Both the position numbers and the translations under genes were made by a program. Source: Hydrogenovibrio sp. JE_KL2 (GTDB taxonomy: Bacteria > Pseudomonadota > Gammaproteobacteria > Thiomicrospirales > Thiomicrospiraceae). Taken from it: 64,000 nt of DNA. The DNA lies in contig NZ_WBJR01000001.1 of the NCBI RefSeq assembly GCF_009296185.1, positions 832,082 through 896,081 on the forward strand, written 5' to 3'. Under the pieces are notes generated by a model, which worked only from the letters and a program-made list of their open reading frames with translations, did not search any database and had not been told where the DNA came from. How positions within the stretch are numbered: position 1 is the first letter of the stretch; each line of letters starts with the position of its first letter. Shown here piece after piece: positions 47,156 to 56,884 of the stretch.

Positions 47156-48007
47156 CTATTTTAAGGTTTGCAAGAATTCATCCACTTCCTGGAAGTTAGG
47201 TCTATTGACTCCAGGGACGGCTTTTCTGCCGAATTCAATCGCGATTTGAGGCGCATAACCATTCAAGTTTGCCATCAAACACGCCTTAATGGTGCCGTAA
47301 AAAGCGCCCTCATCATTTGCTCTGTTGGCCAAATCCGCTGAGATCGGCGCAACAAAACCGTAAGCCGCCAAAATACCGAGGAATGTCCCTACCAATGCCA
47401 CAGACATATGATGGGCAATTTCCAACGGTCCTGCATCCAAGTAACTCATCGTAACGATAATCCCCAATACCGCGGCAACGATACCGAAACCAGGCAAAGC
47501 TTCTGCTACTTTCCCGATGGCTTCAGATGGTGCCAACGCTTCGTGGTGATGCGTATCCATCTCAAGATTCATCAAGTCTTCTAACTGATAAGGGTTACTT
47601 GCCCCGGAAATCATCAATCTCAAATAGTCACAAATAAAGTCGACAACATGATGATCCGCCATAATCTTTGGTGACGAATTAAACAGCTCACTGTCATGCG
47701 GTTCTTCAACATCCGCTTCAATCGCCATCAACCCTTCTCTTCTTGCTTTGTTGAACAATCTGAACATCAACCCCAACAATTCCATATAGGTGTCTTTATT
47801 GTAGGGAGACGGTTTTGCAAGCCCCAAAGCCGCAGAGAAACTCTTTTTAATGACCCAACCCGGGTTCGCAATAATGAAAGCACCAAATGCACTACCACAG
47901 ATAATCACAACCTCTAATGGTTGAATCAGGATACCAAAGCTCCCGTGAGGTAAATAACCTCCCAGAAGACATCCTATTACCACCAGTGTGCCGACAATTG
48001 CTTTCAT
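47156..48007 (-). CDS. motA: Flagellar motor protein MotA
   Basis: Stator subunit with four helices. The 283 residues match the proton-type MotA of enterobacteria. Motifs: helix 1 IVGTLVVIGCLLGGYL, the cytoplasmic loop with FRLFNKARREGLMAIEAD, and helices 3-4 with ALPGFGIVAAVLGIIVTM and ALVGTFLGILAAYGFVAPIS. It lies between an mcp-like gene and motB. Confidence 0.95.
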   Translation of the reverse strand: MKAIVGTLVVIGCLLGGYLPHGSFGILIQPLEVVIICGSAFGAFIIANPGWVIKKSFSAALGLAKPSPYNKDTYMELLGLMFRLFNKARREGLMAIEADVEEPHDSELFNSSPKIMADHHVVDFICDYLRLMISGASNPYQLEDLMNLEMDTHHHEALAPSEAIGKVAEALPGFGIVAAVLGIIVTMSYLDAGPLEIAHHMSVALVGTFLGILAAYGFVAPISADLANRANDEGAFYGTIKACLMANLNGYAPQIAIEFGRKAVPGVNRPNFQEVDEFLQTLK

Positions 48008-48038
48008 TTAGAAAATCCCGTTAACTCAATCTTTTAGT

Positions 48039-49055
48039 TTAAATTTCCGCGACCGCTTGTTGTAACTCTGTCTGAACTGATTTCAGTTTATCCAACTGTT
48101 CATTAATATCACACAGTAGTTCATTAACGTTCGCAGCTTGGGATCGAGTCAATTCCACTTTGTCCTTCCCGTTGCTCATTACTTCAACCGCATTACGGGC
48201 ACGTTGTTGTAGCTCCTCAATAATGCCTTGAATTTCAGTTGTAGCCTGTTGTGTTTTCCCAGCTAACAGACGTACTTCATCGGCAACAACAGCAAAGCCT
48301 CTTCCATGTTCACCTGCACGTGCTGCCTCAATTGCCGCATTTAGCGCCAATAAATTTGTTTGCTCTGCAATATCTCGAATCAGTACCAATACCGTTCCGA
48401 TATTATTACTGTCTTCTTCAAGCTTGATAATAACGCTTGATGCTTGGTTGACTTCCTCAGTCAGCCCCCCAACTTCTGAAATAACCTTAGAAGCGGAATC
48501 CATCCCTATTTTGGTTCCTTCTCCCATCTTCGCAACCGCATCAGAAAAATCGTCGGACAATTCTACCAATTTTGCACCAACTTCGGCATCCATACTGGGT
48601 TTAGCTTCCAACGCTTGATTTTGCTGCTGACAAAAAGCAATCGTATCATTCAAAGATTCGATCTCTGATTGCAGGTTACTGATCTTAGCGTTTGCTTCAT
48701 TCAATGCTTCATCTTTTTCAGAAACCTGTGTTTGAAGCTTTACCATCAATTCGTTGATGGAAGACAGCAATTTCGGATCAGAAGAGGATGACGTTACTTT
48801 TGAAGAGTAGTCAGACTCAGAAACCACTTTGTTAATGTTCGCAACCAGTTCAGACTGATCACAAACGCCCGCGCGGTTACACCAAAATAAGTAAACCAGT
48901 GCTCCGGCAATTACTGCCGCGACGATAACGGCGATAATAACAATGCCCATAGTCGATTGTCCTAACATCTCTGAACCTCCTGCATAGGCCGTTGGCAAAA
49001 AGGCCATAGCGGCTAAGCTAAAACAAAACTGTATAAAACCTTTCATAACACTCAT
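48039..49055 (-). CDS. Short methyl-accepting chemotaxis-like protein without a sensory domain
   Basis: The 338 residues include two N-terminal hydrophobic segments (about 6-25, which may be a signal peptide ending TAYAGG, and 36-58), then a coiled coil and the conserved MCP hairpin tip ([40 protein letters not shown]). There is no periplasmic ligand domain and no HAMP, so it may sense membrane or cytoplasmic state, or work beside motAB. The CheA/CheW-binding tip is intact. It lies between fliK and motA, in the flagellar operon. Confidence 0.9.
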   Translation of the reverse strand: MSVMKGFIQFCFSLAAMAFLPTAYAGGSEMLGQSTMGIVIIAVIVAAVIAGALVYLFWCNRAGVCDQSELVANINKVVSESDYSSKVTSSSSDPKLLSSINELMVKLQTQVSEKDEALNEANAKISNLQSEIESLNDTIAFCQQQNQALEAKPSMDAEVGAKLVELSDDFSDAVAKMGEGTKIGMDSASKVISEVGGLTEEVNQASSVIIKLEEDSNNIGTVLVLIRDIAEQTNLLALNAAIEAARAGEHGRGFAVVADEVRLLAGKTQQATTEIQGIIEELQQRARNAVEVMSNGKDKVELTRSQAANVNELLCDINEQLDKLKSVQTELQQAVAEI

Positions 49056-49064
49056 TCCTTTCGG

Positions 49065-50879
49065 CTATGCATAATAATCAATCAAACCATCGGTTTGTTT
49101 GACAATAATCGGCGTGCTTTCATGTTCACTTTCATCTGAAAGAGACTGCCCGAAAGCATTGCCTTGTTGACTTCCTTGTTCATTATTCTGTTGTTGCGCT
49201 TCAAACTGACTATCTTGGTTCACGTCTATTGAACCTAGGTCAATCCCGGCCGAATCAAACATTTCTCGCAATTTTGGAATAGCTGCTTCCATCGTTTCTT
49301 TAGTCATATGATGGTGAGCCGACATCGCAACATGAACTTGCTGATTCTTATCTAGGTGTAATTTTATTTGAACAGGGCCTAATTTTTCAGGGTTTAACGT
49401 AATTTTTGCTTCCTGAACTTTGTTATTAGCCATATAAACCATACGCTGACCTAATGCCTGGCTCCACTGTGGAGAGCGCAGTGAATAAACGATTCCCTGC
49501 ATACCTGGCGGTAATTGCGCTTTGTTGTCAAACCCTAGGCTGCCTAGAAGCTTTGATGAATCCGCAGTCGTTGAGCCTGCATTCATAGACAAATCATTGA
49601 AGTGCTTCACGGCTGCTTGTTGCACTGCCGATTGATGGGCTTGCATCTGAGACTGCACAAATTGATTCAACAAGTTGCTCTGGGATGACTGATTGCCTTG
49701 CCCATTTTGAGAAAAACTTTGCTGCCCACCACTTTGTTGTCCTGCTGAACTATCAGAGCTTGACGTTGTAACGCTAGATGCCGTACTGGTAGTGTTTGCA
49801 GCAGGGTTAGCATTAGATGCCACTTGATTCCCAGTGTATTGAGAAGCCACTGCCACCTGTGATTTATCGGTAGCAGGAGTCGTTGTCGTTGCAACTTGAG
49901 CAGTAACCGTTGGGTTAGGGTTAGCATTGACCTTTTGGCTGTCAACGGTGCTTGGTTGTACCGTGGTAGAACTTTTATCTACGTCCTTCACCTCTTGAAC
50001 TACAGGTGCGGAGGCAGCAGTTTTACTCACATCCTCAACGGTTTTCATATCAGTTGCCAATGGCGCTGCATTTGGCGCTACCGAGGATTCAGCTTTTGCA
50101 TTATCTGCCGGAACCTGAACCGGTGACGTAGCTTCTGCCAGTTTGACATCTGTCCCAGTTACTTTATTCTGATTGGTGGTCGCATTTTCAACCCCAACCG
50201 TTTTTACATTAGCTCGCTTATCATCACTTGGTGAGGACTCTTCATCTACCGAAGAAGCCGTTAATGGGGTACTGGCAGCAATACTGCTTGCAACTGTTGC
50301 TACATTTTGTGCGCTCGAAGCACCAGATGCTTCACCCTCAACATCTGAAACATCCGAAGCGCTATCTGCTGTTACGGATGATGTTGAGGGCAAAGTCGCA
50401 TTACCATCCGTTTGCATAGGTACATTCGCAAGGACATTTGTATCGGTTGCGTCTGTACCATCAGATGTATCGCTTGAAGGTTGAGCAGAAGTCGCCTCAT
50501 CAGTTGATGTTGAAACAACTGGTGTCGAACTGCTTTTAGAAACTGTTAAAGGCGTGCCTTTCAAAGAAAGCTGGGGCAGTACATCATCTAGTGCCTTTTT
50601 CACACTCTTACTATCGCGTTCTTTGGTTTTTTTGTCTGAAGAATCTTGGTCTGCAGATGCAACCGCCTCTTTACCCTTATCAGCCCCAGCCGTGTGCTTC
50701 TCAACTGATTTATTAGAAGGATTGCCAGCCATTAATAAGGCAAATGCATTAGAGCTCTTAGGCAAAGTTTGCCGCTCGACATTGCTTGTCTGGGACTCTT
50801 TTTCGGAAATGGCATTTAATAGGCTAATTTGTCCATTCATAAACATGCTCTTTGCAATTGAGTTGGTGATTTTATCCAT
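49065..50879 (-). CDS. fliK: Flagellar hook-length control protein FliK
   Basis: Secreted molecular ruler that switches export from hook to filament parts. The 604 residues are mostly Ser/Thr/Ala/Asp-rich and low in order, as is usual, with the conserved C-terminal domain at about 455-560 (AKITLNPEKLGPVQIKLHLD is the core, preceded by GQRMVYMANNKVQE). A Gln/Gly-rich tail follows. It lies 48 bp after fliJ. Confidence 0.92.
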   Translation of the reverse strand: MDKITNSIAKSMFMNGQISLLNAISEKESQTSNVERQTLPKSSNAFALLMAGNPSNKSVEKHTAGADKGKEAVASADQDSSDKKTKERDSKSVKKALDDVLPQLSLKGTPLTVSKSSSTPVVSTSTDEATSAQPSSDTSDGTDATDTNVLANVPMQTDGNATLPSTSSVTADSASDVSDVEGEASGASSAQNVATVASSIAASTPLTASSVDEESSPSDDKRANVKTVGVENATTNQNKVTGTDVKLAEATSPVQVPADNAKAESSVAPNAAPLATDMKTVEDVSKTAASAPVVQEVKDVDKSSTTVQPSTVDSQKVNANPNPTVTAQVATTTTPATDKSQVAVASQYTGNQVASNANPAANTTSTASSVTTSSSDSSAGQQSGGQQSFSQNGQGNQSSQSNLLNQFVQSQMQAHQSAVQQAAVKHFNDLSMNAGSTTADSSKLLGSLGFDNKAQLPPGMQGIVYSLRSPQWSQALGQRMVYMANNKVQEAKITLNPEKLGPVQIKLHLDKNQQVHVAMSAHHHMTKETMEAAIPKLREMFDSAGIDLGSIDVNQDSQFEAQQQNNEQGSQQGNAFGQSLSDESEHESTPIIVKQTDGLIDYYA

Positions 50880-50927
50880 GTCAAAGCAACTAGCAAGCCA
50901 ATTTCACAAAATATTGGGGAAACGAGA

Positions 50928-51377
50928 TTAATCATCCGATTGGTTACTGAGAAAAAACTGTCTTCCACTCAGATCATCAAGAATTTTTTGTTCAGCCTTA
51001 TCCATTTTAACATCATGATTTTTTTTGAGTTTTTCGTAAAGTTTAACCAACGCTTGCTCCCGGGTCTTGAATTCAATCCAGGATTTTTCTGCTTCATCTG
51101 CTGCCTCATTAAGGCGCGCTACCTCTTCGGTCTGCTGATCAATTGCCGTATTGAGCTTGTCCAAAAAAGCTTGGGTGGTATTCAACTGTTGTAAAGTCGT
51201 CGATTCTCTTCGAGTTAGTTGCTGAATGTAGTCGACTTGATAAGACTTTAATGAATCGATCTGGTTCTGATGCAAAGCAATCTGTTGCTGAATTCCCTTC
51301 AGGTAAGTTGATGCTTTTTCAAGGTCGCCTTGCGCAAGTTCGACCAATTTTTTCATTCTTGCCAAACGTTTTAACAT
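50928..51377 (-). CDS. fliJ: Flagellar export chaperone FliJ
   Basis: The 149-residue almost fully helical, coiled-coil protein is rich in Gln, Glu and Lys. It links the FliI ATPase to FlhA and recycles chaperones. The family is low in sequence identity, so the call rests on length, helix pattern (LERMKKLVEL-like start, ARMKKLVELAQGDLEKA) and its position between fliI and fliK. Confidence 0.88.
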   Translation of the reverse strand: MLKRLARMKKLVELAQGDLEKASTYLKGIQQQIALHQNQIDSLKSYQVDYIQQLTRRESTTLQQLNTTQAFLDKLNTAIDQQTEEVARLNEAADEAEKSWIEFKTREQALVKLYEKLKKNHDVKMDKAEQKILDDLSGRQFFLSNQSDD

Positions 51378-51388
51378 TGAAAATTACT

Positions 51389-52729
51389 TTATAAAACAAC
51401 GGATTTTAAGGATTGAACACTTTCTTCAATTGTGTATTTTTCACTAATATCTTGAGAAAGGAATTGATTAAAAATCGTATGTTTGGCTATCGCCAAATCA
51501 ATTTCTCTGTCACTTCCTTGACGATAGGCACCAACGTTAATCAAATCAATATTTTTCTGATAGTTGGAATATATCTGTTTAAAACGACGTGCCACACTGA
51601 TTTGTTCCTTAGGAACAATGTCAATCATCAAACGACTAATCGAAGACTCTATATCGATTGCCGGATAACGGCCTGAATCGGCAATATCTCTTGATAAGAG
51701 AATGTGCCCATCCAACACCCCTCTTGCCGAATCCACAACTGGATCGACATGATCATCCCCTTCAGCCAACACGGTATAAATTGCCGTTATTGAACCGCCA
51801 TTCTCAAAGCCATTACCCGCTCTTTCCACCAATTGCGGTAGCTTTGCGAACACCGAAGGTGGATAACCTTTACTGGCAGGTGGTTCACCTACGGCTAGGG
51901 CAATTTCTCGTTGAGCCTGCGCAAAACGCGTTAAAGAATCCATTAACAACAACACTTTTTTGCCTTTGTCCCTAAAGTACTCGGCAATGGCCGTTGCCAA
52001 CATGGCTCCATGCATTCTCATCAAAGGAGAAACGTCCGCAGGGGTTGCAATCACGACTGCTCGTTTTAATCCTTCAGGCCCCAAATTATTCCTTACAAAA
52101 TCATTTACTTCTCGGCCACGTTCGCCGATTAAACCGACAACGACAATATCGGCTTCGGTGTAGCGAGTCATCATTCCCAAAAGTACACTTTTACCAACCC
52201 CTGTGCCCGCCATCAAACCAACACGCTGTCCTTTGCCAATCGTCAATAACGCATTGATTGCTTTAATGCCGACATCAAGCGGTTCTTCGATAGGACTACG
52301 CTCCAAGGGGTTGATTTTTCTACCATGGAGTGGAACACGATCCTCGCACACAACTGGCGACTTACCATCCAATGGTTTCCCTGTTCCATCCAATACGCGT
52401 CCCAACATCGCTTCGCTGACACCGACCTTAATGCCACCGGGTATCGGTGTCACTTTTGCACCAGGCTCCAAGCCTTGTACATCACCAATCGGCATCAAAA
52501 ATAAACGATCGCCATTGAACCCGACCACTTCAGCTTCGACATCACCATGAGATTGAGACTGAATTTGGCATCTAGAACCAATCGGTGCAAAAGTTCCTTC
52601 AACTTCAAGTGTCATTCCAACACTTCGAGTCAGTCTCCCTTCTACTTTTAGAGGGGAAACATCAGGAATCTGCTCAATGAGTTCTGTGGTTTTATGGGAT
52701 AGGTATTGGTTGAAAAGCTGTTTAAGCAT
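51389..52729 (-). CDS. fliI: Flagellum-specific ATP synthase FliI
   Basis: Hexameric export ATPase related to the F1 beta subunit. It has 446 residues with Walker A GTGVGKS at 175-181, Walker B region KVLLLMDSLTRFAQAQREI and the signature PSVFAKLPQLVERAG. The N-terminal barrel domain includes GRVLDGTGKPLDG. It lies between fliH and fliJ. Confidence 0.97.
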   Translation of the reverse strand: MLKQLFNQYLSHKTTELIEQIPDVSPLKVEGRLTRSVGMTLEVEGTFAPIGSRCQIQSQSHGDVEAEVVGFNGDRLFLMPIGDVQGLEPGAKVTPIPGGIKVGVSEAMLGRVLDGTGKPLDGKSPVVCEDRVPLHGRKINPLERSPIEEPLDVGIKAINALLTIGKGQRVGLMAGTGVGKSVLLGMMTRYTEADIVVVGLIGERGREVNDFVRNNLGPEGLKRAVVIATPADVSPLMRMHGAMLATAIAEYFRDKGKKVLLLMDSLTRFAQAQREIALAVGEPPASKGYPPSVFAKLPQLVERAGNGFENGGSITAIYTVLAEGDDHVDPVVDSARGVLDGHILLSRDIADSGRYPAIDIESSISRLMIDIVPKEQISVARRFKQIYSNYQKNIDLINVGAYRQGSDREIDLAIAKHTIFNQFLSQDISEKYTIEESVQSLKSVVL

Positions 52730-52741
52730 GCCATCTTCTCT

Positions 52742-53635
52742 CTATAGGTTAGGCGAAGAAGATGTTTCGTCTGCGGTTTGTTCTTGATGAGTACTTTCTG
52801 GTGACGTTTGAGTATCAGGTGAAGTCTTAGCTGGCGCGTCCTCTGAAGTAGGAGTTTCTTCTGGTTCTGAAAGTTTTTCTGCTATGGCATAAGTTTCTTC
52901 TAACAGCGTTTCCAACTGCTCTCGCCAATCATTCACCAAAGTTGATGCATTCTGTTTGACCTTGCAGCTGCCTGTAGGAATGTTTTCATCCGAAATCAGC
53001 ACCCAGTTGGTACGAGAATCTTCTGCATAAGTTTCCACAATTTGTTTATCTTCGGGATTCAAATGCACTTCTATTGGTTCAACTTCATTTGGAAGACGTT
53101 CAACGGATTTTTTTACCGCTTCAAGAACCCAATCTTCATGTTGTGCAATTTCCTTCTCAACTACTTTTTTAGCAATTTCAATCGACAACGCAGCTAACTG
53201 TGCAAACACTTGCTCCGTTATACGCTGATAGGGGGTAACCATGAACTCTGCAAGTTCTTGCAAAGATTTGACTTGGGGTACTAAACGTTCTTCTGCTTCT
53301 TTTTGGGCTTGGCCTTTGCCTTCTAATCGCCCAGCTTTGACGCCTTGCTGGAAACCTTCCTCATAGCCTTTTTTCTGGGCTTCTTCGAAGGCTTGTCTTT
53401 TAATCAATATGGATTGTTCACGAACTTGAGGTTCCACTTCTTTGCGAAGCTTCTCCAACACATCATCGCGCATTTTTTGATGCTCTTGTTTTGCCTGCTC
53501 TTCCAGATTGGCAAACTTCCAAGCTTTTACCTCGGGAGCATTGAAAGCATCCGAACTGATAACGGTCGCTTGAGGAAGGTCTTCTTGCTCATCAAGGTTT
53601 GACGACATACCTTCCTTTTCAGTCTCCATTGACAT
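52742..53635 (-). CDS. fliH: Flagellar assembly protein FliH
   Basis: Regulator and stalk protein of the FliI ATPase. The 297 residues have a long helical middle (about 45-150, EEAQKKGYEEGFQQGVKAGR with the GxxxG-like repeats of the family) and a C-terminal V-type-ATPase-E-like domain (IEIAKKVVEKEIAQHEDWVL). The last 50 residues are acidic and Ser/Thr/Pro-rich, an extension beyond the usual 230-250 residues. It lies between fliG and fliI. Confidence 0.93.
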   Translation of the reverse strand: MSMETEKEGMSSNLDEQEDLPQATVISSDAFNAPEVKAWKFANLEEQAKQEHQKMRDDVLEKLRKEVEPQVREQSILIKRQAFEEAQKKGYEEGFQQGVKAGRLEGKGQAQKEAEERLVPQVKSLQELAEFMVTPYQRITEQVFAQLAALSIEIAKKVVEKEIAQHEDWVLEAVKKSVERLPNEVEPIEVHLNPEDKQIVETYAEDSRTNWVLISDENIPTGSCKVKQNASTLVNDWREQLETLLEETYAIAEKLSEPEETPTSEDAPAKTSPDTQTSPESTHQEQTADETSSSPNL

Positions 53636-53638
53636 AAA

Positions 53639-54658
53639 TTATACAAACTCCTCACCACCGCCTGGCATAACGATTTTATCTTCATCTGCCAAACGTCTAA
53701 CCGTTTGAATAATAGATCTTTGAGCATCTTCAACATCGCTGAGTTTGACTGGACCACTCATTTCCAGCTCTTCTTTCAACATTTCAGCCTGACGTTTAGA
53801 CATATTGCCAAGGAATAGATCAATCATATTTTGATCCGCACCTTTCAATGCAACCTTAAGTACTTCATTCGGTACTTCGGCAAGAATTGTTTGGATACCA
53901 CGAGGTTCGATACCACTAATATCTTCGAAGACGAACATTTTGTCTTGAATGGCTTTACTGATATCTTCATGTTCAACCGCAATCTCATCCAATACACGCG
54001 AGTCAATTCCACTCCCAACGAAGTTAAGGATTTCTGCGGCTTTTTTCTCACCACCAATCGTTGCCAATTTACCACCCTCACCGTCACTGGAAGCGTTTTG
54101 AATAACATCATTCAAATCAAATAGTGCTCTAGGCTGAATAGTCGTTAACGTAGCGATACGATACACAATTTCAGATTGGAAACGCTCAGGCAGCCCTCTT
54201 AGGATTTCAGCAGACAGTTCTGGATCAAAGTAAGACAAAACAATCGCCGTTACCTGAGGATGCTCATTACGAAGCATATTGGAGATGGTAGACGGATGCA
54301 TCCACTTCAATGCTTCCAAGCCCTTGATTTGATCACCCAACATCGCAGCATCCATCAAACCGCCGCCGCCGTCGCCCAATGCATCCACCATCAGAGACTG
54401 TGCATATTCGGTTGGGTTAACGCCCAGAGCATCTTCCCCTAACTCATCCATAAAATCATGCATGACATAGTGGATGTCGCTGTGCGAAACATCCGTCACA
54501 CTCGTCATCGCCGTACCGATTTGCTGAACTTCTCTAGGGTTCAAATGCGCCAATACCTTAGAGGCCGTATCTTTACCCAAAGCCAACAGTAGAATGGAAG
54601 CTTTCTCCAAACCTGTCAGTTCTATTTCATCAACTTCTTCAATATTTGACTTAGGCAT
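53639..54658 (-). CDS. fliG: Flagellar motor switch protein FliG
   Basis: C-ring torque protein that contacts MotA. The 339 residues show the N-terminal FliF-binding domain (LTGLEKASILLLALG), the middle EHPQVTAIVLSYFDPELSAE segment and the C-terminal charged torque helix region (FVFEDISGIEPRGIQTILAE). It lies 2 bp after fliF and 3 bp before fliH, so all three are tightly coupled. Confidence 0.97.
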   Translation of the reverse strand: MPKSNIEEVDEIELTGLEKASILLLALGKDTASKVLAHLNPREVQQIGTAMTSVTDVSHSDIHYVMHDFMDELGEDALGVNPTEYAQSLMVDALGDGGGGLMDAAMLGDQIKGLEALKWMHPSTISNMLRNEHPQVTAIVLSYFDPELSAEILRGLPERFQSEIVYRIATLTTIQPRALFDLNDVIQNASSDGEGGKLATIGGEKKAAEILNFVGSGIDSRVLDEIAVEHEDISKAIQDKMFVFEDISGIEPRGIQTILAEVPNEVLKVALKGADQNMIDLFLGNMSKRQAEMLKEELEMSGPVKLSDVEDAQRSIIQTVRRLADEDKIVMPGGGEEFV

Positions 54659-54660
54659 GA

Positions 54661-56358
54661 TTACTTACCTTTTTCCGATGGTTTCATCCATTGCTTAATA
54701 ATATGCGATGCCACTTTCGGGTTGGCTGCGACAATGGCTTTGACTTTCTCGATAATTTCTTTCTCTTCTTGAGACTCTTCCTGCACTTCTTCAGCGGTCG
54801 CTTTGACCTCTTCATTCATTTGTTCAAGCGCTTTGGAAATCTCGTCTGCATTTTCCAGTTCTTCATCTTCAAGAGGAACATTTTCCAAGTAGTCGGTAAA
54901 GACTTCGTCTTGTTTCGACAGGTCTCTCAACATAGGACGAATCACACCGAAGATAATGATCAGCACGGCAAGACCCGCAAGCACTTGTTTTACCAAATTC
55001 CAGAACCATGATTGCTCCCAAATCTTAGGCACTTCATAAGACTGTTGGACTTCTGGGGCAAAGGCAGCGTTTACAATGCTCAGTGTGTCACCGCGAGTTT
55101 CATCAAGCCCGACAGCATCACTCACCAACTGACGATAACGCTTCAATTCATCTTCTGTCAGCGGTTTCTTGCTTGTCTTACCATCGGCATCCACATCTGT
55201 CTTGTCATCTATGACCACCGCAACAGAAAGGCGTCTGATTGAACCCACCGCGTTTTTGATATGAGAAACCGTCCGGTCAAGTTCATAGTTCTTAGTAGTT
55301 TTTTCTTTTGAACTTTGAACACCACCGGAAGCACCAGACCCTTTATAACCTGTTTCAGGCGCTACACCTGCTCTAGGAGGTTGGTTGGTTAAGGCACCAG
55401 GAATTCCGCCTGGATCAGGCTTATTGTTTACTTCTTTGATTTCTTGCTCAGAACGAATGGCTTCTGGATCAGGCTGATAGTTTTCTCTTGTTTGCTCTTG
55501 TTGAGTGAAATCCATCTCTGCCGTCACTTGAGCACGGACTTTATGATTCCCGCCTACAATCGGAGACAACAACTGCGTAATTCTGCGTGATAAGGTATCT
55601 TCAATTTGTCGTGTATAGGCCAATTGTTTCAGGCTAGTACTCATACCACCGATTTGTTGGTCACTCGTCAACAAGTTACCTTGCTGGTCTACTACTGTCA
55701 CATTTTTAGGCTGTAAGTTAGGTACACTTGACGACACCAAGTAAACAATTGCGTTTACCTGCTCATCGCTCAAGCCACGACCTGGATAAAGCGTCACCAC
55801 AACCGAAGCAGTAGCTTCTCTCTGCTTTCTGACAAAGACAGAACGTTTCGGCAGCCCCAGCATGACTCTCGCCGACTTCACGGAATTAATCGTCTCAACA
55901 GACTTAGCCAGCTCACCTTCTAGTGCTCGGTGATATTGCGTGGTTTCTTTAAACTGAGAAATCCCGTAGCCTTGATCTTGATCTAGGATCTGATAACCCG
56001 TTGGGGCTTGTTTAGGAAAACCTTGAGCGGCAAGCTTAAGACGCAATGAGTGAACAATATCATCCGGTACCAGAATCGCACCGGAGCCTTCGTCTAACTT
56101 GTAAGGGACTTTTTCTTGATCTAGCGTTTGAATGACTTCGGTTAGGTCTTTGGCGTCCATACTGCCAAATAGAAGCGTGTAGTTTTTCGCCTGAGACCAT
56201 AAGACAATCCCTACCGCTAGAGAAATAGCGGCTGCCAGCGCTATGACAAGGCTAACTTGTTTAGCAACGGACAAAGAGGTGAGGTTTTTAATGAGAGTCG
56301 ATGCCGCTGACGGTTTAACCGTATTCAAGTTTGAATCCATTACAGGTTGTTCAGCCAT
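54661..56358 (-). CDS. fliF: Flagellar M-ring protein FliF
   Basis: Builds the MS ring in the inner membrane. The 565 residues have two membrane helices (about 33-53 and 455-475), periplasmic ring-building motifs between them (GQILVPDDIVHSLRLKLAAQ-like, GYQILDQDQGYGISQFKE, VMLGLPKRSVFVRKQRE) and a cytoplasmic C-terminus that binds FliG (ASHIIKQWMKPSEKGK at the end). It lies 20 bp after fliE. Confidence 0.97.
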   Translation of the reverse strand: MAEQPVMDSNLNTVKPSAASTLIKNLTSLSVAKQVSLVIALAAAISLAVGIVLWSQAKNYTLLFGSMDAKDLTEVIQTLDQEKVPYKLDEGSGAILVPDDIVHSLRLKLAAQGFPKQAPTGYQILDQDQGYGISQFKETTQYHRALEGELAKSVETINSVKSARVMLGLPKRSVFVRKQREATASVVVTLYPGRGLSDEQVNAIVYLVSSSVPNLQPKNVTVVDQQGNLLTSDQQIGGMSTSLKQLAYTRQIEDTLSRRITQLLSPIVGGNHKVRAQVTAEMDFTQQEQTRENYQPDPEAIRSEQEIKEVNNKPDPGGIPGALTNQPPRAGVAPETGYKGSGASGGVQSSKEKTTKNYELDRTVSHIKNAVGSIRRLSVAVVIDDKTDVDADGKTSKKPLTEDELKRYRQLVSDAVGLDETRGDTLSIVNAAFAPEVQQSYEVPKIWEQSWFWNLVKQVLAGLAVLIIIFGVIRPMLRDLSKQDEVFTDYLENVPLEDEELENADEISKALEQMNEEVKATAEEVQEESQEEKEIIEKVKAIVAANPKVASHIIKQWMKPSEKGK

Positions 56359-56378
56359 CGACTACAGAATCCTTGTAA

Positions 56379-56711
56379 TTAAATCGGCATGTTCTTGATG
56401 TCTTTATAAGCTTCTACAAGTTTGTTACGAACCTGTGTCATTGCTTGAAAAGACAAACTAGCCTTCTGTGCCTGAATCATGACTTCTGTCAAATCAACTT
56501 TATCACCGCGCTCAAAAGCATCTTTCAACTCGGAAGCTTTATTTTGCTGTTCAGCTACCGCATTCACAGATTGGGACAGAAGGTCGGCAAAATTTTCCGC
56601 ACTCTTCGTGCCTGTCGCTTGTTCGGCTGGCTGCGCAGATTTGGATGCAGCTTCAGAAGCAAGTGCTCGCATTTGCATCATTAAGCTTTGCGTATCAATT
56701 GTTTGACTCAT
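56379..56711 (-). CDS. fliE: Flagellar hook-basal body complex protein FliE
   Basis: Links the MS ring to the rod. I start it at the ATG at 56711 (110 residues, [18 protein letters not shown]), which has GGAG 11 bases upstream; the open frame reaches an ATG at 56744 with no ribosome site. The C-terminal core [20 protein letters not shown] is the family signature. It is the first gene of the long flagellar operon and has a sigma-54 promoter at 56806-56821. Confidence 0.94.
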   Translation of the reverse strand: MSQTIDTQSLMMQMRALASEAASKSAQPAEQATGTKSAENFADLLSQSVNAVAEQQNKASELKDAFERGDKVDLTEVMIQAQKASLSFQAMTQVRNKLVEAYKDIKNMPI

Positions 56712-56805
56712 TCTTTCAACCACTCCAGTGTCTAAAATCAGCATATTTGAGTCATTCTATCTCAAATAAACCAACCGTCAATTTCTTTCAATTATGACAC
56801 AATTC

Positions 56806-56821
56806 AGCAATTGACATGCCA
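56806..56821 (-). promoter_or_regulatory. Sigma-54 promoter of the fliE operon
   Basis: TGGCATGTCAATTGCT on the minus strand matches TGGCAC-N5-TTGCA at 9 of 11 defined positions, with the essential GG and GC spaced correctly. It lies 95 bp before the fliE ATG and just downstream of flrC, the sigma-54 activator that normally drives this class of operon. Confidence 0.78.
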
Positions 56822-56846
56822 AAAAAGTGTCAAATTTCCGACTTCA

Positions 56847-56866
56847 AAAATCTGCCAGGTTGGGGG
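56847..56866 (-). repeat. Dispersed repeat copy between flrC and the fliE promoter
   Basis: AAAATCTGCCAGGTTGGGGG on the plus strand is the exact reverse complement of the consensus plus one base. It lies 18 bp after the flrC stop and 26 bp upstream of the sigma-54 site. Confidence 0.85.
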
Positions 56867-56884
56867 TTCCCGGCAAATATTGAA

